A DNA stretch of 64,000 nucleotides, taken from contig NW_006766885.1 of the NCBI RefSeq assembly GCF_000275845.1, positions 399,046 to 463,045 on the forward strand. The letters are read 5' to 3'. The position numbers and the translations under genes are program-made. The stretch is from Dichomitus squalens LYAD-421 SS1 (lineage: Eukaryota; Basidiomycota; Agaricomycetes; Polyporales; Polyporaceae). Below, one piece after another: positions 34,036 through 46,860 of the stretch (positions are counted from its first letter, which is position 1; the number at the start of each line of letters is the position of its first letter). Under the pieces are notes generated by a model. It made no database searches. It was not told the origin of the DNA and saw nothing but the letters and a program-made list of their open reading frames with translations.

Positions 34036-35190
34036 TGGTTTGCGTTACGGGCGTTCACCAGCATGGGACTGATGCCGAAGGGTGGTTCATTGTAAGTCAC
34101 GCTGATACTAGCCCGAGGATTGGGAAGGTGAACAAAATCGACCTTCTGAACTATATTGCGTTGAGCCCTAGCTAGGTCGCACCGGCTCGTAGCCATCATG
34201 ACTCCTGGTGTATATGACGGATATGGACGTTCTGGTTGTACGGAACACTTCTTGGAATTTACTTTTCATACTCATCTTGAACGCCGAAGACTTCGTATGC
34301 GTTGCACCCATTGATCCAGCACACACGCGCAGGAGAGGTAACAGAAGATTCAATAAAATAATGTATGTATTCCATGAAGGCCAGCCTAAGCAAACGATCG
34401 ACTCTAGTAGATGATACACATAATAGCCTGCACAACACTATGGCGAGCCAAGGGGGACATCCCACGACCCCCGCCGCCTGCCTGCGATGCTCGCTCCGCA
34501 AATTGTTCGGGACGGAGACCGACCACGCGATGGCAAGACGGCAGGGGACGGTGGTACGGGGCATGGGCGGAACATTGACACATTGAGTATATGAGGGGGG
34601 AGGCGTTGATCGTGGAGGATGAAGCGTGGTGGTCGGGGCGATAGGGGTGAGGGCGGCATCCGGTCATGAGGGGGCGGTGGGGAACCCGCGAAGAGAGACG
34701 CAGAGGAAAGGGCAAGGAGCGTGATTGGAGGGCGCTGTAGCTCCAAACAACTGATACAGCGATCAAGGGAACGCGTCCAGGACGAAGACGAAATGCGAGA
34801 GATGCAGGGTGGATGACGGCGACAGGCGGTCAAATAGAAACAATGCACGTACGCGAACGAACATCGAGATGCACTATGATAACGGAGGACATAGAGAGAC
34901 ACGATAAGGGCTAACTGACTGGGGAAGGATCGTACAGGTCGTGAGACACGGAGACTAAGATATGAGATGAGTGAAGTGAAGCTATAGACCAAAAAAAGGA
35001 ATGTGTGCATATGGTGCAGGTCCCCAGATATATGGATGATGCCGGATGTCAGATGATAGTGATGGTGATGGGATGAGTGGCAGCGACTACAGAGGGGGGG
35101 GACAGTGAGCAAGAGATGATGCTAAGACATGCAGAGGTAAGGTTGATGTGACGCAGGACGGTGGAGAGAGGGAGCCGAGAGACCGTCGAC
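34036..35190. other. Convergent intergenic region, about 1.15 kb
   Basis: This region lies between the lipocalin-like gene (+) and CDC24 (-). The minus strand carries a 224-codon open frame at 34438-35112 that lacks domain character and is purine/pyrimidine-skewed. I read it as CDC24 3' UTR and flanking DNA. Confidence 0.5.
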
Positions 35191-38100
35191 TCATTGCACG
35201 TAGAGCGTAACCTGGTTGCCAGGCCTTAGCGACTCGAATGCCATCTGTACATCCTCCGTCGACCCCAACGACACCAAGTCGCCGTCCTCGTCCTTGTACT
35301 TGACGCGGAGTGGGCCGTCGTCTCGCCTGGGACCGCACAGTCGGATCTTCTTGCCAACCTTGTCCACCAGCTCGTAGTACTCGGTCGACCGCGGCACCTG
35401 GATAACGAAGATATCTTCGTTGAAGTGCACCTTGATCTTCACAGGCGGCGAGAGGCGAAGCTCGTCCTTGAGAGCTGGCGGTGGCATCTGGTCGATGTGC
35501 CCCCGCGCAGAGCGTCCAGTTGACATGCCTGCCAACGACGACTCACTCGAACCGTACGGGGTAATCGGCGAGCTGCTCGTGTGTGGCGAATAGTCCGCGC
35601 TGTCCGTTGACTGGCTCGACCCGCTCCCACGCTTGTTTGACAACAGGGATCCTTGCGACCACTCTGCCCGAGTAGACGTGGGAAGCGGCGGAGGGGCTTG
35701 CTGCGGGGAAGGATGGTATGCCTGCGGCTGACTGATACTTCGCGATCGCATGGGCTGGTGCATGTTCGGCGTCGGCATAGGACTCGCACCCCGAGACTCC
35801 GCGCCGTCATACGCAGAGCGCAGCCGCGTCGAGCTGAACTGACTACGGAGACCGGGGCGAGGTGGCGGAGGGGCGTTGCCAAAGCTAGCATCCGACGCGT
35901 AGCTGTTTGTGTTTCGAGACATGACTGGGCGCGCCGAAGCGGGACCCTGGAAGCCGCCGACGCCGCCGGACATGATCGGCGATGTCGCATGGCCGCTATG
36001 CCGTGCGCTTTGCGGATACGGGAAATCGGGGCGACGCGACTGACCCATAGGCGTACCGCGACCTGATGGCGACCCTGCGCTCGCTGGGGGGTAGTCCTCG
36101 TATTCGTCGTCCTGGTCCGCCTCGAAACCATCGTGAGGATAGTCTTGATGGACGTGTGCGAATCCGTTGGTGTAGGGATGTGAAGACGACGGTACGGCAT
36201 GCTCTCCGCTGGCATAGGGATGGCGCATGCGCCCGTTGATAGAAGCCGTCTGCGGCACACCCGAAGCATAACCCGACGACCCGTTCGAGAACATGGAGCT
36301 ACGCTCCTGAGCGTAGGAAGAATGTGCCGAACGTATCTGAGGAGACGGGCTGGTGCTGTTGGCAACTTGCGCGAGACGGGCGATGTTTCGATCGGATGTC
36401 CTGCGATTCGCAGTCTCCTTGATCAGACGGTTGAGCTGGTTCTCCCAGTGCTTCAGCTGCTCCTCATTGCGGCAGCGGAGGGTGAAGAACTCGAGGTCGT
36501 CGTCCCCGCGCCACCATACGGCAAGCGAGTACTGCCCTGTGCACGGCACGCAGTACGAACTTAGCTCAAGGCGCTTGCAGAACGATGGTAGTATGACTGA
36601 CCTTGAGAAACCTTCGGTACAGCCTGAGTGACGTTGTTGAGAAAGATGCGACCCTTGAGAAGAAGCGGGGTATTCTTCTTTTTGCTTGAAGAACCAGCGG
36701 CAGTGGAGCCGAGGACAGTAGACGGCGAGGTCGGCTTCTTCAGGATCGAATTGCTCTTTCCCACCTTCTTGCCATTGCCTGGCTGAGGAATGTACTCCTT
36801 GCAGCAGAGGATGATCTTCTCGAAGAGGAACACATGGTACTCGCGGTCGACCTCGGACTTGGTGACACTGAAAATGTCGTCCAAAAGGAGAGCGCCAAAG
36901 TTGGAGATGTGGTGACCCTTCCAGTCCTCAACGCGGCCCTCTAGGTTCTTGACAGTCGCGTCATTCTCTGCCCGTCGTTGAGCCTCGTTGATCTTGTCGG
37001 TGATGCGCTTCGCAGACTCAACGCCGGCCTTGAGCTCGTCGATGTAAGGGTAGTCGGTGTTACTAACGGCTTTGACAAGCGACTATCAGGCAGCACATGT
37101 GAGCTCGCCAAGCGTTGATGGAAAGAGGGTCTGGATTACCTCGAGTAGCAGCGGATATTTGCAAATCCGCTGGACAGGCTTGATTAGGAAGGCGGGAAGT
37201 TCGCCTTTCACATTGATGATATGATTAAGCGCCTGAATCCCATACCCGGTAAGCGGAGCACGCAACCAAGGAGACGCGATCGCGTCCAACAGAACAGCCA
37301 AGAAATAAGACCCACCGTCAGGTTGTGCTCCTCCTGGAGCATAATCTCGGACGCCATGGTATAGTTAGCGCAGTAGGGTTCGTACACGGCAAACTCCTCC
37401 TCCTATTGTTCCTCATCAAGGCGTTCAATAGTCATCAGGGCGTTAGAGCACCAGCCAGAAACACAATGATTATGCCGAATTCAGTAACGTGTCCGAAGTT
37501 CCGGAATGCGGATCGACTCACGTTCTCGGTGAAAGGGAGGCCCCATCGCTGGTCATTCCAAGGCAACTCGGCAATGCTCTCGACCTTGATAAGGAACTTT
37601 CTCTGAAAGTTCAGGAGTTTGTTCAAACCAGGGAACAAGAGATGGAGCGTGTCCCGGTCCAGGTAGGACACTGCCTCGTCGCAGTATTTCTGGAATGGCA
37701 GGCATTGTAATTAGATCTGGACCGTGCGTCCGATAAACAGAAATTGGTGACTTGGTCACGCACCTGCATGACTTCCAGGTCTTGCACATACTTCCGTTCC
37801 GTGTCAACAAGCTCTTTGATGATGTTCGCCCGAGCACCGCCAGGCTCCATCAAGGATGCCGCAAGAGTATTGTCTGATGTAAGAGATTCGGTAGACGCGA
37901 GGGCTGATGCCAACGCGGGAGAGGAAGGCGCGGATTCGAGGAAGAGATCCTCGGGCAATTGCTGCACGAGGTTGATAACGTTGTTGACAACCTAGATTAC
38001 AGATTCGCTCAGTAAGCAAGCGCGACGCTCAGAATATGCTACGCACCTTGACGAAGCCATCCGTCGAGTTACGGTCCCAAAGATCCCTAACCGTAAATCC

Positions 38101-38517
38101 TTCGCAACCCGGCACTTGCTTCACGTTCATAGCAAAGAGAGCGATCGCGTGCTTCTTCGTACGCTCATTGTTGCGATCAAACGAGAGGACGTCTGTTTCG
38201 ACTGCTATCGGAGAGGAGGCAGACTGAGGTAGAAGGTTGTAGAGGTAGCACAGAGGGACGCCGAGGGCGAATACGTCCCATAGTTGGGTTACGGGATCAG
38301 TGGAGCGCCTAGAGGAGTCTGGCTGGGCAGCGACAGAGAACCAGTCTGAGAAGTCTTGGAGGTGCATTAGACGAGTGCGTAGGGAAGAGCATTGCTGATA
38401 GAGGGAAGTGGACTGAGAGGCGGCCTTGTTGAGGAGGGTATTATTGGCGACGGGGGAATCGATGGAGGGAGGCAGAGATGCAACCATAGACTTTTTGCGG
38501 CCTGCGACGTTGGCCAT
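35191..38517 (-). CDS. CDC24: CDC24/Scd1-type guanine nucleotide exchange factor for Cdc42
   Basis: Exons (minus strand) 38517-38047, 37991-37764, 37689-37522, 37402-37316, 37232-37140, 37082-36602 and 36536-35191 join in phase to 957 residues. Domain order is diagnostic. A Cdc24 calponin-like region is at about 40-190 (LYQQCSSLRTRLMHLQDFSDW, CEGFTVRDLWDRN). A DH domain runs from about 213 (IIKELVDTERKYVQDLEVMQ, AFLIKPVQRICKYPLLLE) to 400. A PH domain with an inserted Ser/Lys-rich loop lies at about 420-560. A disordered linker of about 300 residues follows, then a C-terminal PB1 domain from about 875 with the acidic KYKDEDGDLV motif. The protein loads Cdc42 with GTP to set up polarity, and PB1 binds a Bem1/Scd2 scaffold. 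ATG 38517 gives MANVAGRKKS; the frame is open upstream but without a better start. Confidence 0.93.
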
Positions 38518-41500
38518 GGCGTGGTCGAAAACGATGGGGGGCCTCGTATGAGGAGGAGGGAGGAGATAGAGACGGGCAAGAGCACGGTTGCTTGAGAGAT
38601 GGGGGATAGAGACGGGATCCTGACCTGACCGCTGGGAAGACGCCTGCCCTGTCCTGGTCCAGTTTCCCACGATCAATCAACTCCGCTTCCCATTTGGCCG
38701 TGTTTGGCCTCCATCACCAGGCGCTGGCCAAAACAATACCAAAGGGCACCAGATTCCCATCACCCGATCCGTGCAGATCTCGCCCGACGCGGCCTCGACG
38801 CCTCGGCCACGGCTTTCCACAGCCAACCGCCCCACCTTGCCCATCCCGTCCGCTACGCCCCGCGTGCAGCACAATATTGTATGTACTTAGTTCACCTTCC
38901 CTGTCAGCATTCCATCACAACAAGCATTCGGTCATTTCTAGCGCGTTACCGGATATTCTCATTCCTCTTCTCAGCCCCCAGAACAACTCGACATTCCCAA
39001 TCCCCTTCTTTCTCAGCAGTAATCGCACCGCTTGCCCCCGCTCGCTGCATTGGTCATACATTACATCCGCCGGCTGACCGAGCCAACAGATATGTCTCTC
39101 TTCTCTTCTCTTCTCCCCGAGTCCCTGCCCTGTGCGTCGACCTCCTCTCACGGCACCCGACGGTCGTATGTACTACGAATCTTTGGGAGCATCTATCGCC
39201 TCTTGGAGTATAACTCGGTGCCAGCATCTGCTCTACCGCCGACGCCGACGCATGCCGGTGCGCCAGTCTCGACTGATATCAATCCTGAACGTGATACCAC
39301 TTACACTGTTGTCATTCTCCAATGCGGCCGCTTTCGACGCGCGTCCTCTAGCAATGCAACGCAGATCAAACCCTCGTTTATAACCGTTAGGCTCGGACTA
39401 CATAAGTGCTGCCATCGCCTGGGAACTGCGTTCTCACCACCAGCGCCGCTCTGATAGATCTCGTGTTCGATGACCGTTGAACAGTCATGGTCCCCCCCTT
39501 CTCCGTGATCCACCCTGACACCTCCCATCTTAGGACGTTGTGCGCGTTCTGCTGTGATGCAGGCACTGACGGTTCCGTGACTGTCGAAATGTCTCCGGAG
39601 TCTGTATTGAACACGATCCAGCAATCAGGTGCAGAAGAGACAGCATGCGTCATCTTCGTGACACCATCCTCTCTACCAAGCTGCGATCGCCACCGGGCTT
39701 CATTTGCACATGCTCGTGCATATGGGTTCTGACGGTCTGACGGCGTGCACGGGATGCTGTGGCACAACTAACACATTCCATTGACATCCGCCTCGCCACC
39801 TATCGGAGCTTTCTTCCATTCTAGACCCGAACGACAACAAAAGACATATGCGTTTCGAAAGTTCAACTACTATTCCTTCCGGAACGCAGCACGCATCTCC
39901 CCTCTACTGCTCTGTAACCTCAAACCTGATGTGTCCCCCTTCTCAACCAGCTCAGCGTCATAGCTCTGCTACAAGCGCCTCGCTCGCCCCTGGTCGTTTT
40001 TCCAGACGTACGAAGATTTCTGGTGACACGGATGCATGTACGTCAAGGGCGTCGCAGATGTAGCCCAGACGAGCATCCAAATTTTTAAAGTTAGCTCTTT
40101 GCAAAGCAACGGCACAAGGTCGGCGACATTTCATACCGGCCTCCGTGTGCGTGCGGGCGTGTGTGCTGGAGGGCGGTACAGCAAAGGACCCCACAGATTC
40201 GGGAATGAAGGAGAGAGCATGTGCTCCTCCCAGGATTCGATGCCTCATGAGTCCACACATCCCGTGTATGTTATAGAGTTGTGTCACACAAGCACTGCAC
40301 CCCCGCCTCGCGAACGGTACTCGGCTGAACAGCATGGCAAGCAAGGCGTCGAGTCTGAGAATGCTTAATCCGGAAGCTGTTGCCTCGCTCCTGCTCAAAA
40401 CGAGCATGTCCACTACGCTCTTGACAGTAGCCTTGTCCGCGATCTCTCTCTGATTTGCACACGCGCCTCGAGCATTACTAGTCTCTGCGTCCCAGGGCGG
40501 AGATTGCCAGACTCGGTATCCAGGACGACCAGACCAGAATCTCTCTCGCTCTTCTGGCAGTCAGAGCTGCGCGCATGAATCTCGCAAGGCCGTGGGGCCC
40601 CCCATTCCACAGCCACATTTTCCAGGCTTCTAGTGCAGGGAACGGGAAAACACCCGATGCCCGCGCGCGCATAGCGCACAACATTCATGCGTCCTCCGGT
40701 GCGAATCCTGCGCGCCCCTCCGCCATTCCGTCCTGGGACAGGTGAGACAGGGCGATTTGCAAGAAGTGGAAGGAAGAGAGGCTTCAGTGAGCGAGGAAGC
40801 TGCCCTCGTGCGACCATTTCCATGACGGTGTCAGGGCAGGGCACGGGCTGAAGCTTGCAGGATCGCCATGGTTCTGGGCCTCCAGCTACCGGGAGCCGCA
40901 CCGAGCTTCGCCGGGCGCGTTCCGCGCTCTGAGTTTCTGCCTTTGCTTGGACCTGGGCCGGGCGACGGTGCATCTAAAGGGAAAGACGTGATGGAGAGAA
41001 GGCGGAAGGTGAGCGCGAAGGCGGTCATGAGCACGATAACCCACTGACCATCGTACGGCATCGGGCGAACAGAGCACGCTTCTGGGGGTTTCCCCCAGGC
41101 GCGTTCGCCCGCATTCCATGCAACTGGGAGCCGAAAACGTGGATTTACATCCTATAGAAGCCCCGCGCGTGAGCGGGTCCCGGTGAATTGAGCCTAAGCC
41201 TTGGGTGAACGTTATGCTCGAGATGGCTGTGAAAATGGGGCCGCTGGAAGAGCAGCCGGCGAAGGAGAACCTATCAGGGAAGGAGGCTAAATGAATATGG
41301 GAAGATGAATAGGAGGGTGGTCGTGAGTGCTTTGCGGAGGATTGCGAGCGGATGTTTTTCTTCCTCATGAGCGCTTACTCTAATGTATACATAGGGCTGT
41401 GGTCTGCATGCATACGCAGCGTGGCCTGATTCCACAACATCGCAGATATGCACGGTAAGTGGACCATGGTGGCACGATTGACCGAATCGCTCAACCAATG

Positions 41501-44033
41501 AGTACATGAGCGGCAAGAAATGGTCAAATCCAACGCTGGTTCTCCGCGGCGAGAGATCTGGCCTCCGTATTAGGTTGTTGGATAAGTTGCATCAGCTCAA
41601 GCGCACAGAAGAACAGGAATGGCAGCTTCTGATGGGGCGAAGGCGGGCATGCGCTCCTCCTGTAGATCGTCCATGTCACTTGCATCAAGGGCTATCGACG
41701 TACCCTGCTTCCAATGATGCCAGGCACCCAGACCGTCCGTACCGATAGGGCGATCACAGCAACAGGTCTTCATGATCTCTCTACTCTCGTCTCCGACCCT
41801 TCGATACTCTGGATGAGTAAAGAATAGTTAGGAGGGCGACAGAGATGAGACGAGGTCGGGTGTATGTTGGGTGTCCTGATTCAGTTCGTATCATACCCAT
41901 GTCAGTGAAGGACATGGATTCGATCATACTGTGGAGATTCGGAAGACAGCTGTCGGTTCGGGACATGTGTTCCGAGATTGCAACGTATTCCCGGCGCGGA
42001 CTCCCTGCATCATATCCTTCGTGGCACGAAAGCACTTACGTACTTAACTGTGGCCGTCTCTGTTCGAAAATGAATCGTGTTCATGAGTAAGCATGGCCTG
42101 AAAGCGTAGATGCGTAGATACCGGAGATACTTGCATGCATATGGAGGGAGTGCGGGGATCGTAGTCCCGGCACGCGCATCCGCCACCAACCTTGGTCCGT
42201 GCCACAGTTGTCGCACACATTTTCGGGTCCGAAACGGCGTCGGCATCGTAGAGGTCGGTGCACTGTCATCATACGTCATACAGGGTTCTAACTGCGAGCT
42301 ACTGCATAGTGCAGGAAAGAGTGCGAGAGAGTGTCCTACAGTGCCCAAATGGACGCCTGAGCTCAACTGCCGCAAAACGCCCCAACTTGTATCACATCAG
42401 TTGTTCCAGAAGATTAATTAAACTCGTACTGCACCCCCGGCCGGAGTTAGATGGCGATTGGCTGTACGCCCCAGGGCATCTCGACGTTGAGTATAAGTGG
42501 AGTCTCGACTTTGCTATGCTATAATATTAGCCAGCTGCTGAGGCCGACAACTTAGCCGAGGGCGGGCCCGGCGGTGCAGCAAGCGCGCTGTTAGGCAGGC
42601 ACATACACACTGACCACGATCGCGGGGGTGTAGCGCAGAGCGATAAGTAAGTTGCGTCGCATTTCAATGCCTCCAATGATATGTCGTGAATTGATCGGCG
42701 GGCAATTGGTTGGCGCCGCGTTCGGCCTTCAAACGGAGGGAGCGTCGGAGTCAACCTCGCGATCAGGACCCTTGCAAATTATCGCGCCCGTAAGCTATAA
42801 TGACGGATTCTCGCCTACTAACGCGGCTTGGTTGAGATTTGGGTGATTGAGATAGCGACGCGCGTACATACCGCGAGTATACTTCAGCAATGTCGAGGTT
42901 GTGATTTCTTGAGACGCGGGCGCATCTTGCAGACTTCGGCGCCCACAGACTGCGGCGACGACTGTATGTTTGGTGGGATGGTACTCAGCGAGACAGGAAC
43001 AAGTACCCTACTCCACTGATGGTCTTGAGAGCGTGTGCTCCATGTAATGCTCTAGGCAGGCCGGCGTCGGCGTCGGACAGACCCCGACATGCTGGCGTAA
43101 GTCATGCGCGCGGGCAAGATCAGCAGAGGGAGACGTCTTGCGCGGGTCGTGTTGTGCCATATATATCAGAGATGGACAGGATGGTACTGGGCGGCGACAG
43201 TGACTTGAAGTGACTTTGGCGCTTAGCCCTGCTTTGCCAAGGTGTGTTATCTATCATAACAAGTGGGTGTCTTGAACGATAGGCGCTATGAAACGGTGTT
43301 TGAGCAGGAGTAGTGAAGTGTGGGGCTGAGCTCACCTGTTTCTTCCAATATAATGTACTTCGAGTGTTTTGTTAGGGTTCGAAGGCGAATGTGGATTTAC
43401 GTGTATTTCATCTTATGCTCATGAATTCGCGACATTGCTTCCGGTTGGAGGTATCAACGTCAGTGACAAAACCTCGATCGACTGTGTATCTTGCGGCTGT
43501 TGACATCGGGAGAACATTTGTATCAAACCCCCTGGCCCTCGAGGCTGAGGGCAGTCTCCTTTCGCGGAGGAAGAGGCTGAGATGGAAGTGTACAGCGTAC
43601 GCGGGGTTTCCGGCTTGAAGGACGGAGCTCTCATCCATGGAATAGAATGGTCGGATTCTGTGAATCAACTGAGACACGCAATGAATTGGAGATCTTTGAA
43701 ACATTTTGTGTACAAACACTGTTCTGTCACCTCTTGACATCTCGTCGCTGACTGGGATGTACGCAATGAGTTATGCCACTGGGTATCCTTTACAGTAAAC
43801 ACAATAATACTGATTCAACTTACTCACTGTCCTCATAGAAGATTACGGCATTATTTCGTGCAGAATAAAAAGTCAAAGCGCGAGGTAGCAGTAGGTCTCA
43901 TCATTGTCAGGGACACGCTGGTGCTGTGCTGGCGTTGAGTACAAGATTCAAAGTCCGCCTGGGAGGAGATGAGCCGGGAGCGCCGAAGCCCCCCTGGTGC
44001 ATCGCTGCCCAAGACGACCGCGGGCCAAGACCC
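38518..44033. other. Gene-poor region, 5.5 kb
   Basis: No gene could be supported in this, the longest empty stretch of the window. Open frames are short on all six frames. The best candidates are a 121-codon plus-strand ORF starting at ATG 39092 and a 76-codon minus-strand ORF from ATG 41061 with a hydrophobic N-terminus; neither has recognisable domains. I see no terminal repeats, transposase motifs, tRNA boxes or rRNA. The first part must hold the CDC24 promoter and the last part the promoter of the Rap1-like gene. Confidence 0.5.
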
Positions 44034-46860
44034 ATGGCACCAGCACGCTCTTCCACAAACCGCGCAAGGCGCGACAACTCCCAACATGCTCCCCAGTCCC
44101 AGAACGGCTCTTCCCCAGCTGACGACGCAAATACTAGTGATGACCTTTTCTTGGACCCCCTGATGGGCACGCCCCTCGCTATCTACGTAGAAAAGGATGT
44201 CGACAACCGGGACGAGATCGTTGAGCTCATAACGGTATGTCGCATCTTCCACGCGTATCCTCCCATGCGACGCGTTCTTGGGCATCATACACCAATTGTT
44301 GGTCTTTGGAAGTCAGCTCGTAGGATGTGTCGGCGCGTGCCGGCTGTCGCTACTGTTCTCGTCAGACCCGTCCCCCCGAGTTACATACTGACCGTATATG
44401 TGACCTGTTCGGAATACAGAAACATGGTGGCGTCGTCTCCCCAGGATACAGCGGTGTAGCATATATTCTAGGTAAGTCCATGTCTGATGGCGTAATGTCA
44501 TATAGGGACGGGGAGGTTGCTCGTACCCTTTCGTCGTTTCTCTGCTCACTGTCTAACCGCTGTTTCCAGTGGATCCCTACAAGGAATCTGGTCAGAGCCT
44601 ATACCGTCAATATGTTGGAAAGAAGGGCAAACTTGTTCTCAATGCTCAATGGGTCATTCGGTGCGTGGAAGCCGGGGCCCTTCAAACGTACCACACCAAT
44701 TTCGGTGATTGCAAAGTGACCGGCACTGAGCAGTGGGTAGACCCTTTGACACCTTTCTACATGCCCTATAACTCATCACGCTCCAGAATCACTCCTATCG
44801 TTAATCCACCGCCCCAACCGGAACCGGGACCGTCTATGCAACACGTGCCTCCACTACAACCTCATGAGGAGATGGTCCATCAAATTCCGCCGGATCAGAT
44901 TCTCCAGCAACCTCCTCAGCATCATACGCCCCTTCCGCCACCCCCATCTGTCCATGGCCAGCCTCTGCCGCCACCTCCTATGCCAATGGGACATCCCGCC
45001 CCGATTGTCGCCCACTCCAGCTCATTCCCATACCCTGTATATGGTGCACCGATGGACGTTGCGCCACGCGCCATGGAACCTCCTACACCTGGCCCACCAC
45101 AGACTTGGCAAGCGGCGAACGGTATCGCACCTTCGCAGACGCACCTCGCTCCTCCGCCTCCTCCACCCCCGCCACCACCTCCCCCGCAGCCCGAACACCA
45201 TATGATGGAGCGTCATCCTGGATATGAGGAGCAGCCGCCATGGCACGGTGCATATCATCCCATGCAGCCGCCTCCGCCTGGCATCGTGCCGCCACCTCCA
45301 GATTATGCGTATCGTTACCGGGATGACGAGAGCCAAGGTTGGGTACCGGGCCCAGACGGTTATTATGGTCATGTGCGTGTGCTTCGTCGTCGTCGTCTGT
45401 GCATGTAGCGTCTGATATTTTACCCCCTTGCCAGTATGAACATCCGTATTCGGATACTCCTGACCAGTATATGGAGGATGCGGGCCCTTCGACCGTCGGC
45501 ACGGAGATGCCTGGGACGGAGCCTGAGAAGGTACCTAGAGGTCGTAAGCGGGCGAAGTTTCAGGTACAGCTCCCATGCATATAATCAACATTGTACGTGC
45601 TCACCTCAGGTTAAGCCACAGCCCGCTCCGCCCGCCTCAACACTTGTCGCAAACCGTCGCAACCCTCCCGCGCGGTCACCGACGCCTCCCACTCGAGTCA
45701 TCAAGAGCACGTATGGCGGTAATTTGTTCACGTCGGATGATATTCTGTACTTGAAGCGGTACATCGATTACTGTCAAGAACAAGGACTGGTACTAAGGTA
45801 AAACACTGCCCGATGTACCTCGTGTAATGATACGCTCATGCGGGAATCTCTCAGCCTGCGCGAAATATGCGAACGAATAGCCATCAAGGTATGTATCATC
45901 GTAGTTCGAATACACCTCCCTCTCACTGGCATGAACTCTAGGCGCCACATCACACGTGTGTTCATACACGCAGGCTGCGGACCCAGTTGCTGACTCTTGG
46001 CTCAGGTTCTACTCCTGGCGGCGGTATTGTAACAAACACAAGATCCGCCTGGGAGGATACGCCATGGATGTCGGCGATGAGGGCGAAGAGCAGGCTCCTC
46101 CTGGAATGCCCGTGGAGAGTGAGGCTGGTCCTAGTGACCAGTCCCAAGCGGACGGCGGACAGGAGACGCAACCTGTACCTGTGAGCCACGGACCTGGAGC
46201 TATACCTGCTGCACATCGAGCAGCAGCCGCGGATGTCGGACGGACACGATCGCCAACGCCGCCAAGAGCCCTATACCGTAGTACAACTGGAAAAGGCGTC
46301 GCCTTCACGGATGAGGACGTCATATTCCTTGTGCGCTTCCTGGAGTATCGGACTCGACAGCACGAGAACAAGCTAGACATGGTTCAGTTCTGGAAGGAAG
46401 TGGCTGCGAAGGTAGAGTTCGTTTGTACAGATGTACTGCGTCTCCTATCTGATCATATTTCTTGGACACGCGCAGGCACCCCACCATTCCCGTGCGTCTT
46501 GGATGAAGTTCTATAGGAGGCATAAGCACGAGTTGCACCATGTACCCGGAGACGAACCACTTCCTGCCCCACCGGAGAAGAAGATGCGGTATAGTAAGAA
46601 GGACGACATCCTTCTCGCGCAGTACTTCTTCAATAAGCCTGAAGGCACATCCGACAAGATCTTCCAGGCCTTTGGACGGCAGGTACGCCCAGCTGCTCCA
46701 TTCAGTGAGCTCCGTTTGTGCTAAAACCCGTTCCACCTAGTATCCGCACCATCCGTGGAAGGGCTGGCAGGAGCACCATCGAATACACAAGGTCAAGATC
46801 GACCACCTCATGCAGCGACTGGCCAGGGGCGAGAATATCGATGACGGTTCGGAGCAGTAG
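44034..46860 (+). CDS. Rap1-like telomere protein: BRCT plus three Myb-like modules
   Basis: Exons 44034-44234, 44420-44471, 44570-45372, 45435-45563, 45610-45797, 45855-45888, 45974-46411, 46476-46682 and 46741-46860 give 723 residues. An N-terminal BRCT module (about 20-110) begins DDLFLDPLMGTPLAIYVEKD, with KHGGVVSPGYSGVAYILVDP and LNAQWVIRCVEAG; this matches the Rap1 BRCT. A 220-residue Pro-rich linker (runs of 12 Pro) follows. Three Rap1-type Myb modules come next: LFTSDDILYLKRYI...SWLRFY (about 430-490), FTDEDVIFLVRFLEY...APHHSRASWMKFYRRH (about 577-635) and YSKKDDILLAQYFF...YPHHPWKGWQEHHRIHK (about 652-710). Rap1 proteins cap telomeres and bind DNA or a TRF-type partner. No C-terminal RCT domain is visible. 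The start is the first in-frame ATG (accATGg) before the BRCT; the frame is open upstream without ATG. Confidence 0.78.

Noticed and set aside
34438..35112. 224-codon minus-strand open frame downstream of CDC24
   Set aside because: It is composed of low-complexity His/Ser/Leu residues, lies where the CDC24 3' UTR is expected, has no intron or domain logic, and ends against the neighbouring gene.
39092..39457. 121-codon plus-strand ORF beginning MSLFSSLLPES
   Set aside because: It has an ATG and an open frame but no similarity I can name, no supporting splice pattern and a composition like random sequence.
40413..41368. Overlapping minus-strand ORFs, including a 76-codon ORF from ATG 41061 with a hydrophobic start
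   Set aside because: None shows a recognisable domain, and lengths match chance expectation in this base composition. The hydrophobic stretch alone is not enough to call a secreted protein.
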